Assembly (NCBI RefSeq): GCF_003073045.1
Contig: NC_037590.1
Span: 43,564,296 to 43,628,295, forward strand
Length of the DNA: 64,000 nucleotides
Reading direction: 5' to 3'
Source of the DNA: Pomacea canaliculata
Lineage: Eukaryota; Mollusca; Gastropoda; Architaenioglossa; Ampullariidae
Made by a program: the position numbers and the translations under genes. Of this stretch, positions 1 through 13,200 are shown piece after piece. Numbering within the stretch: the first letter of the stretch is position 1; each line of letters starts with the position of its first letter. The notes beneath the pieces were generated by a model. It ran no database searches, was not told where the DNA came from, and was given only the letters and a program-made list of their open reading frames with translations.

Positions 1-3000
1 AAGAAAGAAAAAAACAACTGAGTGTGCACGTGGAGAGAGAGAAGAGCAGACGCCGGCAGGAGCCCGTGATGGATTCACCGCTCAACATGATCCAAGAACG
101 AATGTGTAATTTTAAAACCAGTATCAAAATTACAACCCTTTGCTATATTGTTTGAAACTTTTATCAAGCGACGAAAGCTTGACTGAGTTTTCGTGTAAAC
201 ATGTCGCTTAAAACTTAACTTGATTACAACTTTATTTTTCCATGTTGGTGCGGATAAACCGAAATATTACGATTCTCACCGATACACAGACTCAGCGGCT
301 GACTGGGGACCGAACATCATAATAACGGTTTGTATGGTGAAAAAATATACAGCTCAACATATAATTAAGGTAAATGACAATCCAACAAATAATCCAAATT
401 GAAACAGTGCTAACCAGCAGGAAAACAATAATTTGACCTCACAGCTACATTCTCTCACAATGTGGTCACACTCTCCATTCACATCACAACTCAGCGAGCA
501 TCAACGCACACATGCACGACCATCATCATAAATATTTGACAAAGGAAAACATTCACAAATTATATATATACAATAGCATGTTCCGTGACATTACTGTTAG
601 GTCATACTTGAAACAGCAAAGAAGGCGGACATTTTATAATAAATAACTTGTGTCACTGAAGTAATATTTGATGTAGTCAACACATTATGTGAAAAAGAAA
701 TGATAATCTTGGTGAAATGATAGATAATTTTCCGATAAGGAAATATGATCTTAATGAAACGATTGTATTTTCAGAATTGTCATGAAGCCTGGCGGATGCG
801 GAGAGATATCGTTGTGTCTACACAGGTCGTGACTGGCTGACATATTGAGCATACAGGTGTACTTACATTGTAAACACAGTCTGTAACATTTCAGTGCAAA
901 TAAACAAAAATTTCCTCCAAGTTTTTTATTCATTCCCGAAGGATAGCGTAAGAGTAAAATGGTGAACTTTACAAACAGGAAGATGAAGAACAAATCTTTT
1001 TTATTATTATTTTTAAAACGTTATTGAAAAGTTAAAAAAGAGAATACGAGTTCGTGATGTCGGAGCGGTAATGTAGTAAAGTTTTGCATTTATTTTTTTT
1101 TTCAAATAAACATGATATACTTAGCTCATGTATCTGCCGGGAGGTTTTCTCAAAACATAACCCTAAAAAGCCAGTGATCAGGTGTGACAGATTTACGTGA
1201 AAGATTAAAATGTTTGTGTAGTCCTGATATTTGACTATCATTCTAAAAAATTCTCCTCGTGGATACCATGAAACGAGAGCTATCCAATTTAGAGTAAATG
1301 ACAAACTTCACTTTCAAATAAAAGGACGATGAAAGTATTTTTTAAAAGCCAGTTAAAGTGCCAGAAGACAACAACAGTCAGTGAGGATGGAGGCGGTCAT
1401 GTAGTATCGGGGAGGAGTAGTTCTTCCAGGAACTTGCTCATGCGTGACAGAGTTTTGATGAAGACTAAGTGTCCATGTTGTTGTGTGAGATGAGGGAGAT
1501 GAGGGTGCTCACTTAAATATTCTCTTTTACAGTTCGCTCTCTCCTTACTTTGACATGAGAGTTCTCGCCTTATTCTCACATCACAACGTGTGTAGCACCA
1601 AGGCATAATACTTCCTGAAGCAAGACCATCATTTCATGTTTCAAGTCATTCATCGGTCCCTCCTTGTCCCCCGGGTACTGTCTGTCACTTCCCAATGAGA
1701 TATTTTGATCTTCCTCGTCTCGAGCAATTAACGTCCAGGTGAAAGTCGAGCTTCTGATGACTGGAGACCGCCATGCCTCAAGGGGGGAGAAAAGTCCTCG
1801 TGTGGCTGCTGAAAGTGTCTGTTATAACGGAAGTGTCTGCCAAAGATGCCAGCCAACAAATCATTAGGAAACCATTTTGTTGACTGCACGGGGGGAGAGG
1901 AACATAGACTGTGGAGGAGGTGGAGCTTAAGAGGAGAGGGAGTGGGAAGAAAGGGAGAAAGAGAAATCACCCTCAGAAAAGGATAAAGAAAAAAGAAATG
2001 TAGATAAAAGATAGGGAAGTCGTTCTCAACTCTGAATTAAATCTTTTCACAAGCGCCTCCCATATTTTTTGTTCTGCTCACTAAACCCCATATTACTTGA
2101 AAATACTTAGTTTTCTCGTGCTGCAAAGATGTCAAGGTACACGACCAGGCATCCAGATACACGCACAGCAGCAAAGCGGACAAGTCACGTGGCTATCAGA
2201 CTAGTGGCCGACAGGGAGACAAGCAGGGAAAGAATGAATTCACGATTGCTTCCCCTTCTCGCTGGTTTGCTCGCTTCTGCTTCTTGACAAACCAGAAGTT
2301 GACGACACATTCGATGTTTTGACGGTATGGCAGTTATACCTTATACCTGGTCACATTATCTAACCCGCTTTCACAACCCACTGGGATTCAAGACTAAGTG
2401 CATTTTATCTGCACAAACATCATAGCGGGGCTATCAAAGGACATTTTCATCTCTTATTATAAAAATATGATCTCTCTCTGCCTCTGCAAGATGTTTGGGG
2501 TAGATGTGCTGGTAAAATGGCGTGGGACAACGCTGGTTGTACCTCAGTGTAATAATTGTCAAGTATTGGCAAGTGACACATACACAACCTGAAGTAAATA
2601 TAGTATTTTATCCAACAAACAATTTTCTCTCTCGCTGCTGTGAAAGTTATTGACACCGATAGCGAGTGAGCACCTCTACCACAAACACCTTACCAGACAA
2701 ACGTTTTAGTATATCAGTCGAGAGCATAATAAACGATGTGCTTCTAACAGTGACCGATACAAGAGTGCATGCATGCAAAGCTTAATTGAAATATCATCTA
2801 CGATGGCAGGTAGGAGACACTTTCCTATTCCTTCAAGCATGGTAAGCAGAGATATGGTAGACTGTACTGTCACACAGACCTTTATGCAGCATCGTTATAT
2901 CTTCATAAACATGTTGTTATTACTTGTTTATTCCGCCGACAAATGTGTAAGGGAGAAAACTCTGCTGTACACTGTTTTAGAAGTTAAAGAGTTCTTTCCC

Positions 3001-4110
3001 TTGATAGCTGATTTTAGTAGGCAAACATAACATCTCACGACTGTCGAGTTATATTGCATACAGGTGGGGAGAAATGTTAAGGCAAGTGAAAAAGAGTTAC
3101 ATCTCTTAACACAGGAACAGGAAACAATTAATTTGAAGGTTTGAATTTTTCAAGATGTACATTTCGTTTATAAAAAAACGATGGCGACATGTGAAGACGG
3201 CTAGCGATTGTTTTTACCATTTTAAGTCTGTTTCTGACTCTTAAGCCGCTTTTTATCATCTTAGTTATGTTGCAGTGATCATCAATTGGGAGTTCTTTTT
3301 GGCTTTACAATTACTATCATTTGAATTTATAAGAAAGTGCAATTCATGATAACATGACAACATCAGCAACAAAATACTATGTTTAGCATGTTTCATTAGC
3401 AAACAGTTGGCATGGAACTGCATTATTGCATGCTATACTTGTATACAACAGGGCTCTTAGCACTCTTGAAGTGTTCGACTGTGTATGTATACCTGCATAA
3501 TTTATGTGGTAATGTATCCCTCCGTCCGTCAATCCGTCCGTCCGTCTGCTTTCGTGCCTATGATTTGTTGAGAAGACTGTTATAATAACTATTACTATCG
3601 GTAACTACGCTCTACATATATTTTTAGCATTTGTTTGCATTTAACTCGCTAATAAAATCTCAAAATATTAGCTAGTAATGCACGTTTACAATCATGTTTA
3701 TCATGTTAATACCCTTCGCACTATTTGTCCAAATTGATCAAACGTCTCTCTCGGTCCTTTATACAACTTATTTTTATTGCAACGAGTCCATGCAGTTGTC
3801 TGTCCGTGGATGCCAAATGTAAATCATGAGACTTCTGTTTGACAATAAATTAAGTAAATCACGAGGCAAGAAAAATGTCAATATGTTTACGACAGTGTAA
3901 TTAACGGTGCCTCCAACCGAAAAATATTCCACCTAAGTGCCCGGATAAAGGTGGTAACTCGTTCACATCTTTGCTGCCCTTACGCAGTTAGAGTGAGTAC
4001 AATCTAACAAAGTCTGGCATGCTCATTCTACAAACGTTGTCATGGCAACAGGTTTGCTGATACATTCTGTCAAACTCGTTCTACTGAGTGTGTAAGGATC
4101 ACAGAGGTGC
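1..4110. other. Non-coding stretch, no gene recognised
   Basis: Open frames here are short and lack convincing splice partners, signal peptides or domain motifs on either strand. The sequence is AT-rich with scattered low-complexity runs. I see nothing else that can be named apart from the CCGT-type microsatellite listed separately. It could hold UTRs or regulatory DNA of genes outside the window. Confidence 0.5.
3518..3549. repeat. Imperfect (TCCG)n microsatellite
   Basis: A run of TCCG/CCGT units (tccctccgtccgtcaatccg and onward) interrupted once by AA. It is an ordinary short tandem repeat. Confidence 0.8.
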
Positions 4111-4149
4111 ACGCTCACAAGAAATATTTTACATTCGATCCCGTTCCCT

Positions 4150-4850
4150 CGAGCCGATACTTCCGGTGTCTAGACCAACTTCTTCCAACGATTACAGACA
4201 TTACCAATACTTTTTGTCGCCTTGAACTGAGTCTCTGTCTTACTAGGGACTGGTAAGACCCACTTCTATCAAAGCCAGCCTGAATGCTGAATGGGTGAAA
4301 AATCACAGAAATAATCTTCTCTTCTCTCGAAAGTACTTGAACACATTGTCCTGCAGCAGCACATGGATGGCACCGAGGCTAATGATGTCTTTCAGCCTGC
4401 TAGTCACCCTGTCGACAGGCGTACAGCACTGAGACAGATTAGGTTCCAGGGCTGAATGATCTCTTGAATATGTCTGACGATTCTGGAGGCTCATTACTTT
4501 TTCTTCTGGACTTGCCTGCAGCCGTCGATACCATCAACAATGTGATTTTATGCAAACGGCTTTCATCGACCTTTGGGAATCACTGCCCAGAGGTCCGATA
4601 GCTGAAATTATATCTCAGCCAAGGTACGCAATCAGGGATTTTTAAACTGTTGTCTGCCCCTGGTCTCCGTAGATGCGGTGATCCTCGTGGGTCTGTATTG
4701 GAACCGCCTTTGTTTACGATGTCTGAAGTCTCTATCACTCGGTCTGGTGGTTATATTTATTCTCTGTACGCAGACGACATTCAATTGTCCGTTTCTGTTG
4801 CCCCGTCAATGTTGCTGTCTACCTTCATGGCGGTAAAATACTGAGTGGTA
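4150..4850 (+). mobile_element. Decayed non-LTR retrotransposon (CR1/Jockey-like LINE), reverse transcriptase part
   Basis: Conceptual translation across shifting frames gives a series of LINE reverse transcriptase landmarks in the right order. These are SKVLEHIVLQQH near 4330, a DTINNVILCKRLSSTFG-like stretch near 4530-4575, RGSVLEPPLFTM near 4688-4722 (family consensus PQGSVLGPLLFT), and the catalytic YADD box at about 4767-4778 (SLYADDIQLS). The order fingers, palm A region, GSVLGP, YADD matches CR1/Jockey-type elements common in molluscs. The copy has in-frame stops and frameshifts, has no intact ORF and no visible 5' end, endonuclease or tail, so it is a dead 5'-truncated fragment. The exact clade is not resolvable by eye. 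Confidence 0.75.
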
Positions 4851-5640
4851 GGATGGATGCTAGTTTATAAGTTGCAGATGAATGCGACAATAACTAGTCA
4901 TGATGATTAGCAGAAAACATGGACAGCAGCAGGTGAGTGTGTCTTGTTCACATTTTTGAATCATAAGACAGGATTTTATAGTTGGTGTATGCACTTGGAT
5001 GTACAGCTATATAAGTAACATAAACGGCCGTTGGTATTTCTGGGTGTTAGGTTCGCCAATATGGAAAATTGTTTACCCTTCCCCCTTATCACAAACCTTA
5101 ACTCTTGATACTGTTGACATTATTTAATCCCCTCTCTATACACAGATCACTGGAACAGCAAATATTCTTCAGCGAAGGAGATTTTCTAGAAAATTTAGAA
5201 ACTTATATTCTTTCTCTGCATGTATCATCTGTTTATAGGGCTGGCTGCCGTGATACAATCTTAGTTGCTGGCTGAGTAAATTATTTCTCCTCCACCCAGT
5301 GAATTAAAGTTTATACCAAGCACATAAGTATTTTCTTTCCAGGCTTACATATTGACGGCCATGCATAAGTGTTTATATTTGTATATATAATGTACAAGGA
5401 GAGTAGCTGGTGAAATATAATTAATTATTATTAATATTTCTCAAATGCGTTTTACTATCTGGTTAAGCTTTCGCAAATGTTTGACCAATACACTCTGGCA
5501 CATGAATACACAGACTCACGTGCACAGACAGCAAACATGTGTGTGTGTGTGAAAGAGAGAGATAGAGAAAGAGAGAGAGTCAACATTTAAAACGATGGAG
5601 ATATATATATAGAGAAGAAAATGTACCACGTGGTTTTAAT
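4851..5640. other. Non-coding stretch with simple repeats
   Basis: No coding frame with splice support was found. It contains AT-rich sequence and, near its right end, a GT run followed by GA-rich repeats. Confidence 0.5.
5537..5579. repeat. (GT)n / (GA)n compound microsatellite
   Basis: An alternating GT tract (about 7 units) passes directly into AGAGAGAGATAGAGAAAGAGAGAGAG. It is a simple compound repeat. Confidence 0.8.
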
Positions 5641-5644
5641 CAAA

Positions 5645-5650
5645 TTTATT
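5645..5650 (-). terminator. Polyadenylation signal of the VWC gene
   Basis: TTTATT on the plus strand is AATAAA on the minus strand. It starts 17 bases downstream of the VWC gene stop codon (5667-5669), so the implied 3' UTR is very short. Confidence 0.55.
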
Positions 5651-5666
5651 TTGATTTTGCTATCAC

Positions 5667-6483
5667 TCAGTTGGCTACGCTAACACACTCTGCCATCAGA
5701 CCCGACAGGTAAATAAGTCCACCGGTGGGACACACGCAGGTGGTTCCATCGTTGATTTTCACTTGTTTCCCAGCTGGAATGATGCTTCCGTCAAACGCTC
5801 GACAGTTTTGACCTTTGAAAAGAAGTAAAACACACAAAGTGATAATTATTACAATAAAGGTGATTATCTAGGATACTAAATTTAGCAAAAAACCAAATAT
5901 GAGGTATGGGTTTTAATTGTTTCAATGGGCTGACGGCTTTCATTCATTATATTCTACAACTGCTTCTCTCTTTTTGTGTACATATAGACCATAGAGGTAG
6001 GTGTGTGTGTGTTGGTATGCATGCGCTACTGTGTTTGCTCGTATTAATGCATACTGTTTCTTTGAAATACCCGAAGTGCTTTTAAACCATCTTTCTTATC
6101 CTTCCCCACAGACTGTCTTATTCCCGTTGCTTCATTGCATGCAGAGAGAGAGAGAAATGAGAAAGACTGATAGAGACAGAGGAGGACGAGAAAATCGGAG
6201 AAACAAAATGAAGACGGTTGTTGTTACCGTTGGGACACACGGGACAGCACTTGTCGGGTTGGCGCACGGGGTCGACACACGAGGGCATCATGCAGTCGGC
6301 CACAGCGCACGCCGCCCTCCCGTCCCGACAGAAGCAGAAGGTGCAGGGGTCGGGCTTGTACTGCTCCCCCTCCGAGAAGGTGTGACCATTCCACGTGCAC
6401 ACAGAGCCCGGCGTTGTCAACACAGCCGCCTGTGTGCACCAGGCTACTGATGTTGCGGCAACAACAAACAACAAGGAATTCAT
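5667..6483 (-). CDS. Secreted single von Willebrand factor type C (VWC) domain protein
   Basis: Two coding exons: 6483-6228 and 5812-5667. The donor is AACG|GTAACA and the acceptor TTTCAAAG|GTC; both are phase 1 and join as CPNG-QNC. The product is 133 residues. Residues 1-19 (MNSLLFVVAATSVAWCTQA) form a signal peptide. A VWC module follows with the diagnostic CxxCxC (CTFCFC) and CCxxC (CCPVC) motifs and an expected cysteine order. Exon 2 adds a shorter cysteine-containing tail (NCRAFDGSIIPAG, then TTCVCPTGG) ending SVAN-stop, like a partial second VWC repeat. Such proteins are usually extracellular binders of TGF-beta/BMP ligands or matrix or defence factors; which applies here is unknown. 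A 3' splice site at 6523-6525 with branch-like TACTAAC (minus strand, 6543-6537) implies an upstream 5' UTR exon. No frame defects. Confidence 0.88.
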
Positions 6484-6755
6484 GGCCTCTTGTCGTCTTC
6501 CTGTCTTTCTCTCAATTCTTGTCTGTAAAAAGCTCGGTTAGTAACGATGTTTTACTCAGTGCTGTCAGTAGGGCTGGGCACACGATTTGGCGACAGTACA
6601 AAGGTTTGTGTATGTCTTTGCCTTTTACTCCACTAGGCAATGGTGCGAAAGGAACACCTGTCTCATGCCATCATGGCGTCTTTCGCACTCTTTATCTCTC
6701 TTTATCTCTTGTCACAAGCCTGTTTTGTTCGGATGAGAACGGAAAACGCGCGTGC

Positions 6756-6785
6756 GCGTGTGTGTGTGTGCGCGCGCGTGCGCCC
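6756..6785. repeat. GT/GC alternating purine-pyrimidine tract
   Basis: A GCGTGTGTGTGTGTGCGCGC-type alternating run. It is a simple repeat with Z-DNA-prone composition and nothing else is visible. Confidence 0.7.
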
Positions 6786-6959
6786 GAGCGTGGATGTGTC
6801 TCATAACGGCCGCTTTTTCTTTGATGTAAGGATCACTGAGGGCTCCACTCTTCTGAATGGTGAAGATGGAGAAAAAAAGAGATGTTTGCTGACCATTGAG
6901 TGTCCGTGACTGGGACGGGGCAAGAACCTGTTCTCTCTGTCTGTCTGCAGTCCTGACCA

Positions 6960-9900
6960 AACTGTGAAGTCCTAACTAAACTGATTAATTAATAGTGCAA
7001 ATTATTTATGTGGAAGCTGTTGAGTTTTTTTTTTAAATTATTTTTTCGTTTTCTTACTCTGTCTTCATCATTGGCTTGTGGCTGGTGCGCTGGACCCAAC
7101 TGAACAGACGAAGGGCGGCAACTGCGCACAGACTGTGTAGTGGATTACCAGACCTGACGGCAGTTACCAAGACTTGCTACAAGTGAACGTTTGCCGAAGA
7201 CTTTTATTATGAAAAGTGAGAAAGGATGAAATTTATTGCTATATGTTTGAATGCATGGTTAATTAAGTAATCATTTTCTTTGTCGCTTACTTTTCCAATT
7301 TTATATTTATTTCTTAAAGTCAGATTTTCTTGGTGTTTTTATCTAGCTGGTACATAGTTGTAGAACTGCAAGTCACATCTCTCTTTCTCTTTTTATATAC
7401 TATATATAATAAATCTCTGCTTTTATGATTGTGCATGTCTATGATTCGTTCTTTGTGGATGTCTCTCTCTTTCTCTAGTAAGTATAGAAAAATAAATTGA
7501 TAATCTGAATATAAGTGCTATTTATTACTGTACACTGTAATTCTTTGTCAGTAATGAAACATTTACTTCACACATATTTGCAGGTCAGTTCATTACTGTT
7601 GTTCCATCTTATAATAGTTGTTTGTAACATCACTAAGTCCCAGAGCTTGAGGAACTAATGAACTACATATCAACATGGATACCTAGCTTCTAGCCGGTGT
7701 TTATACACAGCCTGTGTACGATAGCGAAGCTCGTAGTTTTTATTTTTTTTTTTTTTCATGAGTTGACAGTAAATATAAACAGATGGAACCGATTCCCCGA
7801 CATCTTTGTAATCCATTATACTATTTAGTCTTAGAATAAGTCCAGTAGGAATACTCTGTTTCAGGAAGACTCATCTGTATATACCCTTTAGGAATGAATG
7901 TTGTGGGACTCACTACAGTTAGAGTTTCTTGCTCAATCAGACCAAGTGAAGGTTTTTATTTTCACTACAAACTCAACAAATACTTCATTTAAGTGTTTTC
8001 TTGTGAGCGTCAGTTGAAGTGTAGGGTTAGAAAGTTGAGTGTGTGCAGAACAGTTGCTGCTGATGAGGGCCTAAAGAAAGCTGCAGTTTTGCAGGTGGAA
8101 CATCATTGGCCATCGCGCGAGTTAATGAAGCGTGAAATGGAAGAGGACACACTGGATGGATCATGCTTGCCGCATTTCCTCTTGTTTACACAGATGTAGC
8201 ATGAAGGAATCATGTGTTTGAGAATGTGAATGTTCAGGATGACAGCTGTCTCTCCGCTGCTCGTCGGGGCAGAAAGAATGTCTCAAATGTTTAAAGGAAA
8301 ATAGCCACACACCTCCGATCCGCCGAAACTTTCATGTCGAGCAAGGTTGTGTTACCACTTAAAGACCTAGTATGGTGCAAAATCTTTTCTAAACCACTGA
8401 ATATAGCTCAGTGCTAACAAATACTCATCTTAATGTGGATCAACAACTCTCTAACTCCTCTGTTGTCGAAATTCATGTTTACAAATTATTGCGAAGAAAG
8501 ATTCTAAAGTCATGGCGGTACGATTGTACACAAATTAATTAACATATTGTGTGAGTTTTCCCATAGTCTAAAATCTTATTAATGTAAATGTAATCCTGAT
8601 GTCTGTGTTGTTTCAAGAGTAGTGGAGGTCTTTGCTGTTCTTGTCCACCCTGGGCAAGTGAGTTCTCTTCTTACAGACAGCAGCCAACCATCTTCATCTC
8701 TTCGGCCTTTCTGACTGTCATCTGTTTGATTAATGGGAAATTAAAGACTGTCCTGGAAGTTGTATAGATGACTGATGTTTCTTTTATTGAAGACCTGATC
8801 TTTGTGATGATCTGACTGCTAGGTTTTATTAGCAAGAAATGAGCCAACAGCTGAAGACAGATCCGACCTCTTGTTTCTGTATTAGCAGCCCTACAACACA
8901 GCCTCATGTTGTCCTTCCTTCTCCGCTGCACCCTTGTAAGACCTTCGTCCTTTAATGTTTATTTAGACTGTAGTCTACATTATTATCGTAAACCAAAGAA
9001 GTTATCAAGTAAACATTTTTAGAACTGGAAAGAGCTGTGTGGATTTACAGAAACGAACCTCATAGTACCTTCCATGTAAGTATACTAAGATAAATATTTT
9101 TCCCTACCTTCAAGATTCGCGTGTGTCATTTTTACTGAAATGTATCCAGCTTTGGAGATCATAAGAAAGATAAACGAAAAAAAAAGTTGAAGGAACTGGC
9201 TCTTGCCTGGGGGACTCTACATGCAAGTCAAAGATTGGAAGTGAAGAAGAGGATGCAAAATGTCAAACAAATCATCACAGGCGTGGCATTTCACTAGACG
9301 CACCATCATCTACTCCAAGCACCACCAAGCATCCTCCAGGACACCTCAAGAGATGCTGTTGTAGATCAATGGACGAGAAAAACAAATTCATCTGTATCCA
9401 TTGTAATAAGTTTTATGTGCAAAACATAGCAAATGGTAGTTTAACCAACGCCTACAGTAAAAATCTCTCGATATATAACTCTCACATGTACAGTGTTGTG
9501 CAATATTATTTGGAGTTTATAATACATTATAATGTTAACTGGAAAAAAGATTAGAACAAAGTGTTTTTATTCTGATAAAGTAGTAAAGTTTTTTTTACAA
9601 TAGAGTCCAACCGACCCCAAGGTGACTTGTTCATGGTACTAGAGCAGGCTGAAGCTAGTGAGTGCTTGCTTTTTGGTTTAGTCTGAGTTATTCTGTAATT
9701 TTGTTGACATTTTATTGCTAAATTACAGTTTGTGTTAGTATCGTGTTAATTCCTTATTTTCTCACAGTGCTTTTCTCCACTGTGATTCTTTTAATTAGAC
9801 ATAAGAAGTAATGACTTGTCCTCATTAGCAGCCTTTCAGATAAGAGCTTTTTTGTGGTGAGCCGTCGGTGCAAACAAAGAAGTTCTCCCTAATGACAAGA

Positions 9901-10226
9901 GATGACATGTGGGGCCAACTTCTGGATTTGAAGAAAGGTATGGCTTGGTTTCCCACGTCAACATGACAGACCAGCTCGCTTGAAAAACTGTCATTAAGTG
10001 CAGGTCGTCTTCCGAGGGTCCTGTAAATTCGTCTAACGAGCGCTGGTCTTGTTTGCTCACACAGAGCTTCCTTACCTTCTGGTCCACAAACCTCTCACCT
10101 GTCGCCACCTCAGGCCTCGTGGGGCAGAGACCAATTTTGGAAAAGTGTGGCCATGTTTTGATACCTGGACAACTACAAGTAGGTGAAGATTACCTGTATC
10201 GGTGAAAGAACAAACTATCTGTTTAA
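6960..10226. other. Non-coding stretch, no gene recognised
   Basis: I read both strands and found only short open frames without matching splice phases. The 90-codon minus-strand frame at 9836-10108 looks coding-like in places, but its flanking exons could not be found. It probably includes the promoter and 5' UTR of the mucin-like gene that starts at 10227. Confidence 0.45.
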
Positions 10227-13200
10227 ATGGCTTCTCATGAAAGTGTCTTACTCTTGTGGAGTTTGTTTATTCTGAGTCTTAGACTACAGACGGCGTCTAC
10301 TTTTGGCGATCCAGGTACCGCAAGACAATGGTCACCATTGGTGACGAGAGGTAAATCCATGATCATATATATATGTGTGTGATTACATGCAGAAGATGCA
10401 CATGTTTGTGTGCAGAGGCGCGCGTGTGAGAGAGTGTATAAATAATATGTGTATAAGTGTTCGTGTGTTTGTCAATTATTTTATTGTGGTGTCATTCCCT
10501 GCTTCTATTGCCGCTAGTTTACAAGACCATTATTATCCTACACTTACAAAATCCATTAAGAATTAGTTTAAACACCACTTTAGCAAATTGAGAAAAAATA
10601 CTTTAGAAGTATATCCTTAAACTGATTTTTAAATTATATTGTCTGTTAATCTTAAATAAAATTAAATGCTACTTTCGAAGCCTTTTACTTTATTTCACTG
10701 TTTATTCCTTTACTGATGTAATGTCTGAACCAGTACAAAAAGCAGAAAGAGTACAAGAAGAACAAGAAGAACAAACACAACTATGTGGTAATCTTCACTC
10801 AGTCTGTTATCTCGCGTGTCTGTCAGTCTTTTCTTGCGTGTCCCTTGGTCAGTCTATTTACTGCTTGTTTATCGCTTAGTTCAAACTACCTCAGCAAATG
10901 TTGACAGTTCCGACAGCAAGTTATGGTGACTACACTACACACCCGCCTCTCTGACTTCTGTTGTCAGGTGGACGCCAGGGGGCTGCTGGGAGAGTACCAC
11001 GTGACTACCCGCCACCCCCACAGGTCGCCATCACACAATGAGACACGTGACTTGCTTATGTCGGTGAGTCAGGCAGCTACCGATGTGTCATCAACAGCCT
11101 TCAGACAACAGGCGACGACTGACGACACGTTGATAATGTAGAAAACGCGGGTAGTTTGATGTTACCGACTGCAGAAACTGTTATAAACATGGATTGTTCT
11201 CAACAAAATTTTTTTTCTTCTTGCATAATCAAGGGCAAGCTAGATGAATATCTATATAATATCTTAATTTCTGTAAAACTTTGCTAACAAGAGGGGTAAC
11301 ATATTATTTTCTCCACTTTTCAGCTGGTTTCCTTATTGGTATCTGTGTTGTGACAGAAAAATTGTCATCAATCACTTTGAATTGCTGCCGCATTACAACG
11401 AAGTGTTTCCTAGACTGGTATGTGGGTACCTCGTGTGTGTGTGAGAGAGAGAGGCGTGTGTGATGTATGAATAAAATAATGATGAAAATTTGAAGTGGGA
11501 AGTCAGATTGGTGAACTGCCAGGCTGGCTGGGGAAGATTATAGACTGATACACGGTAGAAATGCAATAATGCAATGAAGTATTATGTAACTAAACATCAA
11601 TTAAAATTATTTTTGAAAGTTAGCCTGCTTTTTTCATCCTCTTCTCTTTTTCGTGCTTTTTTTTTGCTTTTGCTTTTGCTACATCCGGTCACTATTATTA
11701 TCTTTTGGCTTTTTCTTCTTTAGTAAAATTAATTTGCGCGGCTATCTTACTCATCTTAAAACTAATTTTTTGCTCTATTATCTTCGACTTCACACAAAAT
11801 TGAAAAATAGAAAAATAGGCTAGACAATGACAAATGATTATGTATAGTAATGATGCCTAACATTTCCATACACTAAGAAACGATTGGTGTTTTCTAAAAA
11901 CAGAGAATAGCAGACAACCAAGTTGCTTTCCATCCATCCTCTTCAGCCTCGTCTGATCCGCCAGACCTTCCCACCTACCGCCAGGCTCTTGGCTTTGTCA
12001 GTCTGCGGAATCAATGGCAGACAAGGAATGGAGGAAAGGCTAATGGCAGAGAGCTGAGTGGCACTAAGACTGGTGTCACACTCTACCTGCCAGTGTCGAG
12101 GGCCAAACCCTGGTCGCAGCAGCAGGGTGGCCTCCCTTTGTCACCGTCAATCGATTCACATCGCAACTTACTGCGACCTCTGGTGGCAGATACAGCAGCA
12201 AGCGACTCCGGCAGCAGGGAGATGTGGCTCTATCCAACACCTAGTTACACCCTGTCAGATACAACTAGTTACACTAGCGACATCGTACCACAGTGGACAC
12301 CCAGTAATGCTAGCACCACAAAGCTGATCTCAGTTGCGGCCCCTACTAACGCTGATATCATCCTCTCAGATACAACACCTAACAACATCCTGTCGGATAC
12401 AACACCAAGTACCGCTAACGATAAAGAAACTTTATCAGATACAAAGCCTAGCAACGCCCGAGGTAAGAAAACCTCATGGTCTACACAAACAATCACTGGC
12501 TCCCATGAAACCTTGTATGACAGAACACATAGCAACACTCTCGCCATGGGGAGCCCCTCTGACAACACTCAGATTAGTACTAGAAACATAGAACTGTCGA
12601 CACCTAGCAAAACAATGTTGTCAGAGACAACAACTAGAAGCCTTACCTTGTCTCAGACAGTCCCTTTGACCTCTGTCGCCGAGGAAATCCGACCTCATCT
12701 AGCTCCAGGTAACACTAGAAACACAGGACTGGCAACAGGTACGATGCCTAGCAACCAAGACACTCTGTCACGTGGCTCACCTGGAAACACTAGCAACATG
12801 GAAATCCTGTCTGATGTCCTCCATCTGACTTCGGGTACTGCACTATGCCATCCAAGGAAGGAAGGAATAACTGCAGATGTCGGGAAAACAAAAGAGGCTT
12901 CAAGTCCAGGACCGAACACACAGAGCTCCAGCAGAGTTCAAAGTCTCGATATAACAGAAATTCCCTTAGTTCACGAAAGCCTGAAAATGGTATCAAACAG
13001 AAGTAAAGCAGGTACCGGACTCCTAAAGGCGGCTACACCTAGCACACTGGGACAGCACCAGCTTCCTGATTCTGCAGTTTTCTCTGGATTCCAAGAAAAA
13101 AATAATATTTTATTAGAACTAAAATCGTCTTTTCTTGCAAGAAATTCTGTGACCTACGAAGACATAATATTACAGGAAATATCAACAGCATTTATCGCAA

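Noticed and set aside
12269-12568. 99-codon minus-strand frame within the mucin-like exon
   Set aside because: It is antisense to a repetitive Ser/Thr-rich coding frame, whose complement is expected to be open.
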